Assembly: GCA_030760725.1 (NCBI GenBank)
Contig: JASWHV010000001.1
Location: 30,129,928 to 30,193,927, forward strand
Reading direction: 5' to 3'
Origin: Neostapfia colusana
Taxonomy: Eukaryota > Streptophyta > Magnoliopsida > Poales > Poaceae
Length of the DNA: 64,000 nt
Shown one piece after another: positions 53,022-62,543 of the stretch. The translations under genes and the position numbers were made by a program. The notes below the pieces were generated by a model, which worked only from the letters and a program-made list of their open reading frames with translations, was not told where the DNA came from and searched no databases. Each line of letters begins with the position of its first letter. The first letter of the stretch is position 1.

Positions 53022-53033
53022 TGGTATCAGATT
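53022..53033 (+). other. Primer-binding site of the decayed gypsy element
   Basis: TGGTATCAGATT resembles the tRNA-iMet site TGGTATCAGAGC, with the last two bases changed, two bases after an LTR-type CA end. Confidence 0.7.
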
Positions 53034-54307
53034 TCAGGTTGCCCGTGAGGTAGTTTGATTTCCCACTAGATTAGTTTTTGTTTTTCATACCTAGAGTCCA
53101 CAGAAAAAACTACAAAAAAATCATATCGTGTTTACTGATTCCTAGACCATAGTGCCTGCAAGTTTCGTTTTTTGAGTTTGCATTGTTGAGTTTGCATTAT
53201 TGTGGTCGAGTCTTGTTGCTGGTTTAGCATTGTGTTTTTGGGTCGTAGTTATCATTTTTCTTCCTTGTTTTTCCTTGCTGCCCACCTATTCCACAACCCC
53301 TAAACAACAAACCGAGCCAATAAGATCATCGGTTTGCCCTAGCTAGCCGCCTTGCGTGAACTCCCGCATCGCCAGCCCTAGAACAGGTGACAAACCATTG
53401 TGCCAGTCCTCCTTGATTCATCACACAACATCCCATCATTCGTCATTGCTAAATTCCAATTGTTTTTCACATCCTATTGCGATATCTTTTTCAAAACCGA
53501 GGTTGAATCAACATAAAAAACAGTAACTCGGGTAGCCTAACTTAAAACGGCCATAACTTTTGCATACGAACTCGAAATCAGGCGATTTTTTTCTTCAAAT
53601 TGATCTACTCGAAATTTTGCAACCGATTTTCCACATCTTTATCATGTTCGGCGAAATTTGTTTGGCCAAATTCCCCTTGGAAGATAGACTATCCGGCCTC
53701 CAAAGTTTTAGCCCTAATTTTAAAGAATCTTCCTCATTTTCTATAGGCCGCATCTTACATCCAATTGAGCTGCAAAGTTGTGTTCTTTCTATTTTCGTGC
53801 TCTCGAGTAAACAAAAAATATCAGAAAAATATTAAAAAATAGTGAAGAGGGCACAAAAATTGACAGCACACACTTGAAAACAGTTGGCCTATACACTTGT
53901 GCTGTACTTGTTAGTTATATCTTCCTGGTTTTCTTTTTGCCTTTCTACTGTCTTGTATTGTGCTAGGCCTAGAACACTTGTTAACCAGCAACAGTTCATA
54001 CATTGAGTACTTATTCAACTTTGTTTGTTGTTAACGATTTTTTTTCTTATTAGCCACCATATTGTGCCATCCAAGCTCCACTTTTCCTCTTGAGCAGAAC
54101 AGGTACCTTTGCAATCACTCCACGCTTAATTGGTTCTCACCGTCCACCGTTTACCACCTGCTGTGTCGGTAAGAACACTTAAAAGAACATGGTAAGACGC
54201 TTTAGAGAGAGAGAGATTGCTTCCTTCCTTCCACTTTTCACATTGCCACTATCCTTTGTAGTTGATAGGGATAACATATTTTTGTTGTCTTTTGTTTACT
54301 ACTAACA
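53034..54307 (+). other. Leader of the decayed gypsy element
   Basis: T-rich untranslated sequence between PBS and gag; no gene is seen. A GA microsatellite lies at 54205-54216. Confidence 0.5.
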
Positions 54308-56535
54308 ATGGCAGAAGATAAAAGGGATGATGAATGTATTCAACATGCTGAGTTGCGTGACATGATGAGGGAAATGACAGATATGTTCACCAAAATCCAA
54401 GCATCGACAGAGGCGTCATCGACGACCTTGAATCGCCAACTTGCTGATCTTGTTGTTCGGATGGATACTCTTGAGGCGTGGCTGCCTCTCGCTGAAGATC
54501 GTGAAGGCGGTGCTTATAATATGGAAGATCATAACAATCAACCACGACTTCCACTTTATCTATGAAGTATGGGAGGTAATAATCGTTATAATTATAATGA
54601 TTGTCATAACAATTTTAATCGCCCTCTTGATGATCCTTTTGCTAAAGTCAAATTTACTATACCCTCTTTTTCTGGTGTTTATGATGCGGAGGCATATCTT
54701 GATTGGGAGATGACAGTAGAGCAGAAATTTAATGCCCACCTTGTTCCTTAACAACATAGAGTTCGTCAAGCCACTAGTGAGTTTAAGGATTTTGCTATCA
54801 TATGGTGGAATGAAATTGTTAAAACTAGAACTGATCCTCCAACATGGGATAGATTAAAGGAAGCTATGCGTGTTTGTTTTGTTCCTCCTTCTTTTCAGCG
54901 GGACCTTCGCAAAAAATTGCAGCGCTTAGACCAACGTAACATGTCTGTAGAGGTGTATTATCAAGAGTTACAAAAGGGTATGTTGCGCTGTGGGGTAGTA
55001 GAGGACATGGATGATAAAATAGCTCATTTTTATGGGGGGTTGAGGCGTGAAATTCAGGACATTGTTGATTATAAGGAATATGATACTGTTAACAGATTAT
55101 TTCAGCTGGCTATGTTGGCAGAAAAAGAATTGCAGGGCCGCCAACAGCAGCAGCACCAACGCACGAGGAGCACCTTTACACCGCGTTTGACATCTACACC
55201 ATCCAAAACAGCACCATCTTCGAGTTTTCCTACTGCCACTACACCATCTAATGGTGGCCAACGAACTTCATCTACTGCACCATTTCCTCGTGCACCGGAG
55301 GGCAGCAAGACGACACCATTCAAGCCTATGTCTTCCACTCCTTCCACGAGTCGAACTTCCAACATTAAGTGTCACCGCTGCCAGGGAGTTGGTCATGTGA
55401 TGAAAGATTGCCCTAGCAAACGAGCATACATAGCACGAGATGATGGCGGGTATGATAGTACTTCGGATGTTGAAGATGAATATTCTCTTGCTACTAACGT
55501 TGCAGGACCAAAAGATGACCACTATAGCACATATGAAGAGGTACTTGGTACTGCAGCAACGGTAAATTATAGAAGCATAATTGTGCATCGTGCTTTGAGC
55601 TCCAAAGTTGAGGCGGATGACAAGCTACAGCGACACAATCTTTTTCACATGTTTCTCATCGTCAAGGACTGCCGTGTGCACACTATAATTGATAAAGGCA
55701 GTTGCAATAACTTGGTGAACACGGATGTGGTCAAGAAACTTGGGTTGACAACAAGAGCACACCCTCATCCATACCACATTCAGTGGTTCAACAACAGCGG
55801 TAAGGTTAGGGTAACACAAACAGCGAGAGTACATTTTTCGATTGGTTCTTACCATGATTTTGCCGATTTTGATGTCGTACCTATGGATGCTTGTTCTCTT
55901 TTGTTGGGACGTCCTTGTGAGTTTGATACAGATGCTATTCATCATGGTAGAACTAATAAATATACTCTGATGCATAAAGGAAAGAAAATCACTTTGCTTC
56001 CTATGACTCCTGCTGAAATTGTACATTTGGAGAAAAGTAAAACACGTGATGATAAGGAAACAAAATCACTAGACTCTGAAAAACAGCAAGTAATTAAGTT
56101 AAAATCACCTTCGCTGCTTACAACTAAATCTGACCTTGCTGATTTATTTAATACCAAGGGGATGTACTATGCTTTAGTATGCAAAGAAGCAATGGTTTCG
56201 CTTCGTGAAGTGTCCATTGCATTGCCCCCTGCTGTTGCTAACCTTTTGCAGGATTTTTCTGATGTGTTCCCCCCCGAGATACCCCCTGGAGTACCACCTA
56301 TGAGGGGCATTGAATATAAGATCGACTTGATTCCAGGGGCAAATTTGCCAAATCGTGTGGCGTACAGGGCGAATCCGGAATAGACAAGGGAAATTAAGCG
56401 ACAAGTTCAAGATCTTTTGAACCGCGGGTATATTCGTGAAAGCCTTAGTCCTTGTTCTGTTCCTGTTCTTTTGGTTCCTAAGAAAGATGGTAGCTGGTGC
56501 ATGTGTGTTGATTGTAGAGCGGTTAATAACATCAC
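54308..56535 (+). pseudogene. Ty3/gypsy gag-PR-RT remnant, cut by a Tekay-like LTR
   Basis: Gag starts MAEDKRDDECIQHAELRDMM with a coiled-coil N-terminus. Its capsid part (FAKVKFTIPSFSGVYDAEAY; 54866 onward FQRDLRKKLQRLDQRNMSVE) follows. A CCHC knuckle (CHRCQGVGHVMKDC, near 55370-55410) precedes an acidic stretch. The protease reads IIDKGSCNNLV near 55685, where the usual DGGS is DKGS. RT begins at DVFPPEIPPGVPPMRGIEY and stops after [12 protein letters not shown] at 56535. In-frame stops are at 54563, 54750 and 56381. The rest of RT, RNase H and integrase is replaced by an LTR starting at 56536. The chromoviral clade is not certain (Reina-like is my guess). Confidence 0.85.
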
Positions 56536-57513
56536 TGTAAAAGTCCCAAAAACGGGAATGCAAAGAAACGTGTGATTGAACGTCATTGTGTTTCTGGTTC
56601 ATGAAAAATGGGACTTACAAAAACTTTCTTACATGGGATGGTATACTTGAGGTTCGACAACACGGGTTCGAGCATTCATTTAAATGTGTTGGACCAAGGT
56701 GAAGTTTAACTCATGTGTAATCATACATGTATAGTAGAAAGAACAAAAATAAGGTCTTTAGACTCAAAGGCTCAGCTCAAATTGCCGCCAAACTTGTGTA
56801 AACACATGGGACCTCATACATTTGGAATTGAGGAGATTATGGTGGCAACTTTCTGATTTGAGGGTGAGCTAAAAGGAATGGATTATGATCAAGTTGAGCT
56901 CATGCTGAATTCAAACATGTTAAGGCAAGGGAATGACTTGAGTTATGTCACATGAAATGATAAACTCAAACATGGACATGTGGAAAAATCTAGAATGTTC
57001 TTTAGCTCATACTGAACACATGTTAAACCAGGGAAAGAATTTCACTCCCAAAAATCTAACTCATGTGCACATCTTCTATGAGTAGAGGGGAGGAAATTTA
57101 AACCCAATTTTGAATCTTTGTAAAGGATTCATGTTTAGCTTGTCCAAAGGCATAGATGTGAGATGACCATTGCAGTCCTCAGGTATAAAAGAGCTTAAGT
57201 TCTAAATTTGGAGAAATTTTGAGCTCATATACCATGTGTTCCAGGCATTATTTGAGATCACCTTCAAACTCAAATTTGAGGGGAATAGTCAAACTGAACT
57301 TGTGAAGTTCAGATTAGGACTAAGGTTGATCACGCATGGGCTAGGAGCAAACCAAAGTGTTTCACCCAAATTCAAATGGGTCATCACCAAAGAGGACTTT
57401 AAATTCAGTTTGAACCAAAGGGTTCAGTTCAAAGAAAAGAAGACCATTTCCAAAAAGGAAATTCGAACTGTTGTTTAAGAAGTGGTTTTTGCAATGGCCA
57501 ACTCAAGAATCAG
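56536..57513 (+). repeat. Tekay-like LTR fragment C, 5' end
   Basis: Begins TGTAAAAGTCCCAAAAAC exactly inside an RT codon run, preceded by ATCAC (56531-56535), the likely TSD. Inverted arm TGGGACTTACA is at 56609-56619. Homology to fragment B persists through CTCAAATTGCCGCCAAAC and ATGGTGGCAACTTTCTGA. It is truncated on the right by the Tat-lineage element at 57514. Confidence 0.8.
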
Positions 57514-57588
57514 ATGGTATCGGTACCCACGATATGGGGTACCCCGCGCACAGGGGAAAATACCTAAGGTTCTCGCCCTTCTCCGCAG

Positions 57589-57902
57589 GGAGAGCTCCGA
57601 AGGCGCCACGTGTCCAGTGGGGCCGGACCTCCCTCTCCTCAGAGGAGAGCTCCGGGCCCGCCACGTGGCCAACAGCAGCCAGACCTCCCCCCTCCGTGGG
57701 GAGAGCTCCGAAGGCGCCACGTGTCCCGCGGGGCCGGACCTCCCCCTCCTCAGAGGAGAGCTCCGGGCCCCGCCACGTGACTGACAGAAGTCGGACCTCC
57801 CCCCTCCGCGGGGAGAGGCCCAAAGGCTCCACGTGTCCCGCGGGGCCGGACCTCCCCCTCCTCAGAGGGGAGCTCCGGGCCCGCCACGTGTCCAGCGTGA
57901 CG
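57589..57902 (+). repeat. Six-copy 56-bp repeat, one CACGTG G-box per unit
   Basis: Units begin GGAGAGCTCCG or close variants. CACGTG occurs at 57607, 57662, 57718, 57774, 57830 and 57885, spaced 55, 56, 56, 56 and 55 bases. Alternate units are more similar to each other, giving a 112-bp higher-order period. Several sites have the ABRE-like form CCACGTGTC. Confidence 0.9.
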
Positions 57903-58293
57903 GCGCTGCCTGCCCCTGCGCGGTAGGCAGCAGGCGTAAAGGCGCACCATACCTTGCCCGTACAAGGTATTCAAGGCCCGCGCCTTCACAAGACGCGGAG
58001 ACGCGGAGCACACCTCGGTCAGGTGCCGTTGTGTCCAGTCGCATCGCAGACTGGCGCGCAGTGTCAGAACCTGCCAGCCAATAAATACAGCGACAAGACA
58101 TTCCCTGCCGCCCCCGCCATCATCAACCACTATGACTAGCTTGCGGCATGGGCAGGGAGGCAGAACGATGGCTCGGAAGCCTTGGCCAGAGACAACAACC
58201 AACATAACTGCGGATACGATAGTCGGCAGAAAATCTCCCCGGGACCACCTGTCGGGTCCCGGGCCCCCCTTGTAAGCCGCACGAGCCTTGGAA

Positions 58294-58300
58294 TATAAAA
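58294..58300 (+). promoter_or_regulatory. TATA box of the Tat-lineage LTR
   Basis: TATAAAA in CTTGGAATATAAAAGGCTCGG, about 390 bases after the last G-box and 300 bases before the LTR end. Confidence 0.7.
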
Positions 58301-58605
58301 GGCTCGGGTAGGCAACGTTAGCGAGGGTTCGCACTCCAGCAACTCACACCCCTAGGCGTAACTCATCCGCAAGCTCAGGACTCTGGTTCTGAGCAACAAG
58401 CAATACAGCGAGCAACTCTGCTCACCGTGGACGTAGGGTTTTACGCTCCGGCGGCCCGAACCACGTAAAACTCGCCGTGTCAAGCTCCTCCCTCACTCGT
58501 CCCTTATGCTTAAGCTCTCCGCAAGCGACTAGCCCCTCCGAAAAAGAACCTCCGCGGGCTGCCCAGAGCAGGTCCGGGGAAGTGTAGACCACACACTTCG
58601 ACATT

Positions 58606-58617
58606 TGGCGCGCTAGG
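58606..58617 (+). other. Primer-binding site of the Tat-lineage element
   Basis: TGGCGCGCTAGG follows the LTR end CGACA after two bases. The TGGCGCGC(C)AGGTAGGGG phrase is the usual PBS context in RIRE2-type grass elements, matching a tRNA-Arg type primer (from memory, not checked). Confidence 0.75.
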
Positions 58618-58659
58618 TAGGGGGCTTTTCCCCTGTGCGACGAGTTTCCGCCGACGAAG

Positions 58660-60290
58660 ATGACGAAGCTTCCTTCAGCGGCAAGCTCTCCTCCCCCGCG
58701 TTCACGGCGGACCGTGACTAGCGTGGAATACATGTTGACACACTCAGGACGGAGTGTGTCGGCACAAGCTGTAAGCCAGCAGCCGACTCCGGCAATGCAG
58801 GCTCCAGCCAGCGTGAGATCTTCTGCAGCGCTGAGCGTTTCCCACGGGGGTGCGCTACCTGCAGCAAGAGCGCTACTGCACAATCCACCTGCTGGGGACG
58901 CACCTCAGGCAGCGACCTGGCAGTGGATTCGCGAAGTAGACCGTCTTGTTGTCGCCGCCGCAAACCCTCGATTTCGGCGGGGACGACGCCCTGGCCAACC
59001 GGCTGTGTCGCTGACGCGCATGCCAACGGTTGACGAGCAGACGGCGGACTCTAGCTCCACCGGGCTCCTATCGAAAGGACCTGAGGACAGAGCTAGAACG
59101 ATGCCACTTGGGCCAAGATGCCCGAGTATTCCTCGAGCGACGACGAGAAAGGCGTCGCAACCAAGAGGCCGGCGACAGCATGACATCAGCCTCGACCCTG
59201 CCTGAGGCGCAGACCTTCGCTACGCGATCTCTGCCCCAGGCCTACGCCACACAGCATATGCCACAGCCATATGCCCTGCAAACGGCACCCCCGGTCTATG
59301 GCGCAGCCTTGCCCATACCGGGGTACACAGTGCCTGCAGCGAACCAAGCGTTCGTGGCACCAACGCCTGCAGTAACAGGAGCAGGATGTGCGGCCCTGGC
59401 GCCCCACCTCCGCTTCGCGAGATGGCCGCGCAAGTTTCGGCCGCACCTGCCCGAGAAGTACGATGGCAGTGTCAACCCGGCGGAGTTCCTCCAGATCTAC
59501 TCCACCGCCGTACTTGCCGCAAGAGGGGATGAGGCCGTCATGGCCAACTACTTCCCCGTTGCCTTGACCGGCCCAGCCTGGTCTTGGCTCATGAACCTCC
59601 CCCAGGGTTCCATAACTTCCTGGGGAGAGCTCTGCCGGCAGTTCACCGCCAACTTCGGCAGTTCCTACACCCGGCCTGGCACGGAGCTCGACCTCCACGC
59701 CATCCAGCAACAACCTGGGGAGTCGCTGCGCTCCTTCATCCAGCGGTTCTCCCAGGTACGGAACACCATCCCACGCATCCAAAATGCTTCTGTGGTGGTG
59801 GCGTTCCGGCAAGGCGTTCGGGACAAGAAGATGCTCGAGAAGCTCGCGACCAGAGAGGTCCGCGACGTATCCGAGCTTTTCAGCCTGGCGGACAAGTGCG
59901 CCAGAGCAGCAGAAGGGCGGAACTGGCACTCGCTGCGAGCCTCCAAGTCGGGAGGACAGCCCAGATCTGGCGCTGCTTCCTATGGACGCGGCAAGAAGGC
60001 CAAGAACCGGGGCAGTGGCAAGGTGAAGTCATCGGCCACGGCTCCTGTTGCCGCAGCAGCAGCACCCGGTGGGGCTCGGGGGCCGCGCCTCGACAAAAGG
60101 CAGCGACAGTCACCAGCCCCAGAAGGTGACCAGGACAAGCTATGCCACGTGCACGGCAGCTGTCGCCATACTACTGCCGAGTGCCGGGAGATTCAGAAGC
60201 TCGCGGAGAGCTTCCTCAAAGGGAAGCAGCAGCGGACTGATGCCCCACTTGGTGGTCGACGACCTTTGGGGCACCGGACAGCTATTGGAC
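58660..60290 (+). pseudogene. gag: Tat-lineage Gag, one frameshift
   Basis: ATG 58660 (MTKLPSAASSPPPRSRR) opens a basic, low-complexity N-terminus. The frame shifts at about 59030-59060, and the rest is open in 59030-60343. A retrotransposon Gag domain lies at about 59440-59890 (GSVNPAEFLQIYSTAV, GPAWSWLMNLPQGSI, ELDLHAIQQQPGESLRSF, LFSLADKCARAAEG). Basic Gly/Lys-rich sequence follows, then a CH-type finger (KLCHVHGSCRHTTAECREI) near 60140-60190. The frame then runs out of register into the protease remnant. Confidence 0.85.
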
Positions 60291-60678
60291 AGAGTTCATT
60301 CTGTTCGACGTGGCAGAGATCGACCTCCCCTTCAATGCCATAATTGGCAGGCCAGCCCTGTATCGATTCATGGAAGTAGCCCACTACGGCTACCTCGTCT
60401 TGAAGATGCCTACACCAACAGGCGTCCTCAGGATTCGTGGAGACCGCACTGCTGCAGTGTCGGCCTTGGAAAAGCTCCAAGCGCTTGCAACAGCTAGAGC
60501 ACCAGCCCCTAGCAGTGCAGAACCAGACCGGCTCCACCAGAGTGCACGCCACCGTGCCTCTACCGCAGCACCCCGTGTGCAACCCCTCGACGAGGGCGAC
60601 GTCCCCTTAAAGCTCGTCCAAATCGGCGCCGATGCCACCCAGACCACCCGGGTAGCCGGGGGCCTGGATAGCAAATAG
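60250..60678 (+). pseudogene. Tat-lineage protease remnant, active site deleted
   Basis: Only the C-terminal half of the retropepsin is present: EFILFDVAEIDLPFNAIIGR then PALYRFMEVAHYGYLVLK (60290-60410). The N-terminal half with the catalytic Asp (normally a DGGSS-like motif) is absent between the gag finger and 60290. The frame continues through a variable linker to a TAG at 60676. Confidence 0.7.
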
Positions 60679-60689
60679 GAAGGTGCGCT

Positions 60690-61750
60690 TGTCACCTTCC
60701 TCCGGCAAAACGTCGACGTGTTTGCATGGCAGCCATCGCAGATGCCGGGGATCCCTAGGGAGGTGATCGAGCACCACTTAAAGGTCTTCCTCGACGCCCG
60801 GCCAGTTCAACAGAAGCCTCGTTCGAGCGGCAAAACTTCATCCGTGAAGAAATCAAGAAGCTGCTGGACGCTGGCTTCATACGGGAAGTCCACCACCCTC
60901 GATGGTTGGCGAACCCCGTCGTTGTCCCGAAGGCCGGTGGGAAGCTCCGGATGTGCATCGACTACACCAATCTCAATAAGGCATGGCCCAAAGATCTATT
61001 CCCTCTTCCTAGAATAGATCAAATAGTATACTCGACATCAGGCTGCGATATGCTGTGCTTCCTAGACGCCTACTCAGGTTTCCATAAGATCCCCATGTCT
61101 AGAGAAGATGAAGAGCACACCTCCTTCATCACAGTAGATGGCCTGTATTGTTATGTCTCTATGCCTTATGACCTAAAGAATGCTCTCCCCACCTTTGTAC
61201 GTGCAATGCACAAAACCTTTGGAGAGTTAATAAGAGACTTAGTTGAGGTGTATGTCGATGACATCGTTGTCAAGGTCAGGCAGAGTTCATCCTTGTTAGA
61301 TAACCTAGCCTTAGTTTTTGACAAATTGCGCTCCACGCGCACCAAGCTGAACCCCGACAAATGTGTGTTCGGTGTATTCTCTGGGAAACTCTTAGGATTC
61401 CTGGTCTCGCACCGGGGAATTGAGGCCAACCCAGAGAAGATAAAGGCCATCGACTTGATGCGGCCTCCTGCCCGCATCAAAGAAGTCCAGAAACTCACGG
61501 GATGCCTAGCCGCGCTGAGTCGGTTTATACCGAGACTAGCAGAACGGGCGCTCCCCTTCTTTAAGCTCCTGCGCAGATCCGGTCCATTTGCCTGGACTGA
61601 CAAAGCAGAAGAAGCTTTCCAGGAGTTAAAGCGACTCCTGACAACCCTACCTATCATGGTAGCCCCCGAGCCCGGAGAGCATCTGTTGCTCTACATCGCG
61701 GCGACAACTGAAGTGGTGAGTATGGTCCTCGTCGCAGAGCGGCCGGACCT
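60690..61750 (+). pseudogene. Tat-lineage reverse transcriptase, one frameshift
   Basis: RT begins FAWQPSQMPGIPREVIEHHL at about 60721, shifts frame near 60825 (after QQKPR), and is then open from about 60830 to 61976. Motifs: LDAGFIREV, NPVVVPKAGGKLRMCIDYTN, FLDAYSGFHKI, catalytic YVDD at 61251-61262, LGFLVSHRGIEANPEKIKAI and LTGCLAALSRFIPRLAERAL. One feature is KNALPTF where KNAGATF is typical. Confidence 0.85.
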
Positions 61751-62041
61751 CTCGTCTTCACAGCCAGCTCCGGCAGCAGAAGACAGACGCCAGGAAACCC
61801 CGGAGGTCCAAGACGTCCTCCGGGACTCCAAGACAACCTCCCGGAGGTCCAGGGCGGCCTCCCGGACCCCCAAGACAACCTCCCGGGGGTCCAACGGGAC
61901 CTCCCGGAGATCCAGCGGGACCTCCTGGAGCTCCCGGAGAACCAGCGGGACCTCCCGGAGGGCCAAGGTGGCTTAGGAGCCTTCGAGTTCCAACTCCCAG
62001 AAGCCCCCCTAGACCCACTCACCTCCGGCGGGTCAGAGCCA
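61750..62041 (+). repeat. Repetitive RT-RNase H linker
   Basis: GACCTCCCGGAGxTCCAG(C)GG repeats about eight times at 61810-61965. In the frame continuous with the downstream RNase H it reads as acidic repeats of the type RDLPEIQ. In the frame of the upstream RT it reads as SRRSSGTS. The minus strand reads Gly-Pro-rich. A frame change between RT and RNase H falls in this repeat. Confidence 0.7.
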
Positions 62042-62543
62042 ATGGATGAAGACCTCTCAGACCTAAGGGAGAGGGTCCGAACCATCCAGAGGCCTATCTA
62101 CTACATCAGCGAAGTCCTTCACGACGCCAGGACAAGGTACCTGGAGGTCCACAAGCTGCTGTATACAGCGCGCGTGGCGTCCAGGAAGCTCCGCCACTAC
62201 TTTCAGGCCCACTGGGTCTCGGTAGTCACCTCCTATCCGCTGAAGACGATCCTTCACAGCCCCCATGCGACTGGCAACGTCGCTAAATGGGCAGCGGAGC
62301 TGGCGGAGTTCGAGCTGGACTTCCTTCCACGCCATGCAGTCAAAAGCCAAGCGCTGGCTGACTTCGTGGCAGAGTGGACACCAACGAAGGCTGACCCAGG
62401 GGCCCACGAGGACGGTGAACCAAAGAACCAAGCTCCGGTCTTCACCGAGCCCCACTGGACACTCTTCTTCGACGGCTCCTCACGAAAGCAGGGGGCCGAT
62501 GCCGGCGTACTGCTTCTCATGCCATCGGGGGGAGCAGTTTGGG
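62042..62543 (+). pseudogene. Tat-lineage first RNase H and start of second RNase H
   Basis: The first, native but usually degenerate RNase H reads RPIYYISEVLHDARTRYLEV, KLRHYFQAHWVSVVTSYPLK, AKWAAELAEFELDFLPRHAV and QALADFVAEWTP. The second, archaeal-type RNase H starts WTLFFDGSSRKQGADAGVLL near 62456. A +1 shift at about 62541 separates it from its own continuation. Confidence 0.8.

Larger units (their letters stand above)
57514..58603 (+). repeat. Tat-lineage 5' LTR
   Basis: Begins TGGTATCGGTACCCACG and ends CACACTTCGACA, 1090 bp. It contains a six-unit 56-bp repeat (57589-57902) and TATAAAA at 58294-58300. The right end is set by the PBS. No partner LTR is in the window. ORFs on both strands across the repeat are compositional. 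Confidence 0.8.

Noticed and set aside
57589..57902. Regularly spaced repeats reminiscent of a CRISPR array
   Set aside because: Units are contiguous 56-bp tandem repeats with no unique spacers, in a plant LTR.
61758..62018. Collagen-like Gly-X-Y minus-strand ORF
   Set aside because: Antisense reading of the RT-RNase H linker repeat; no signal peptide or gene context.
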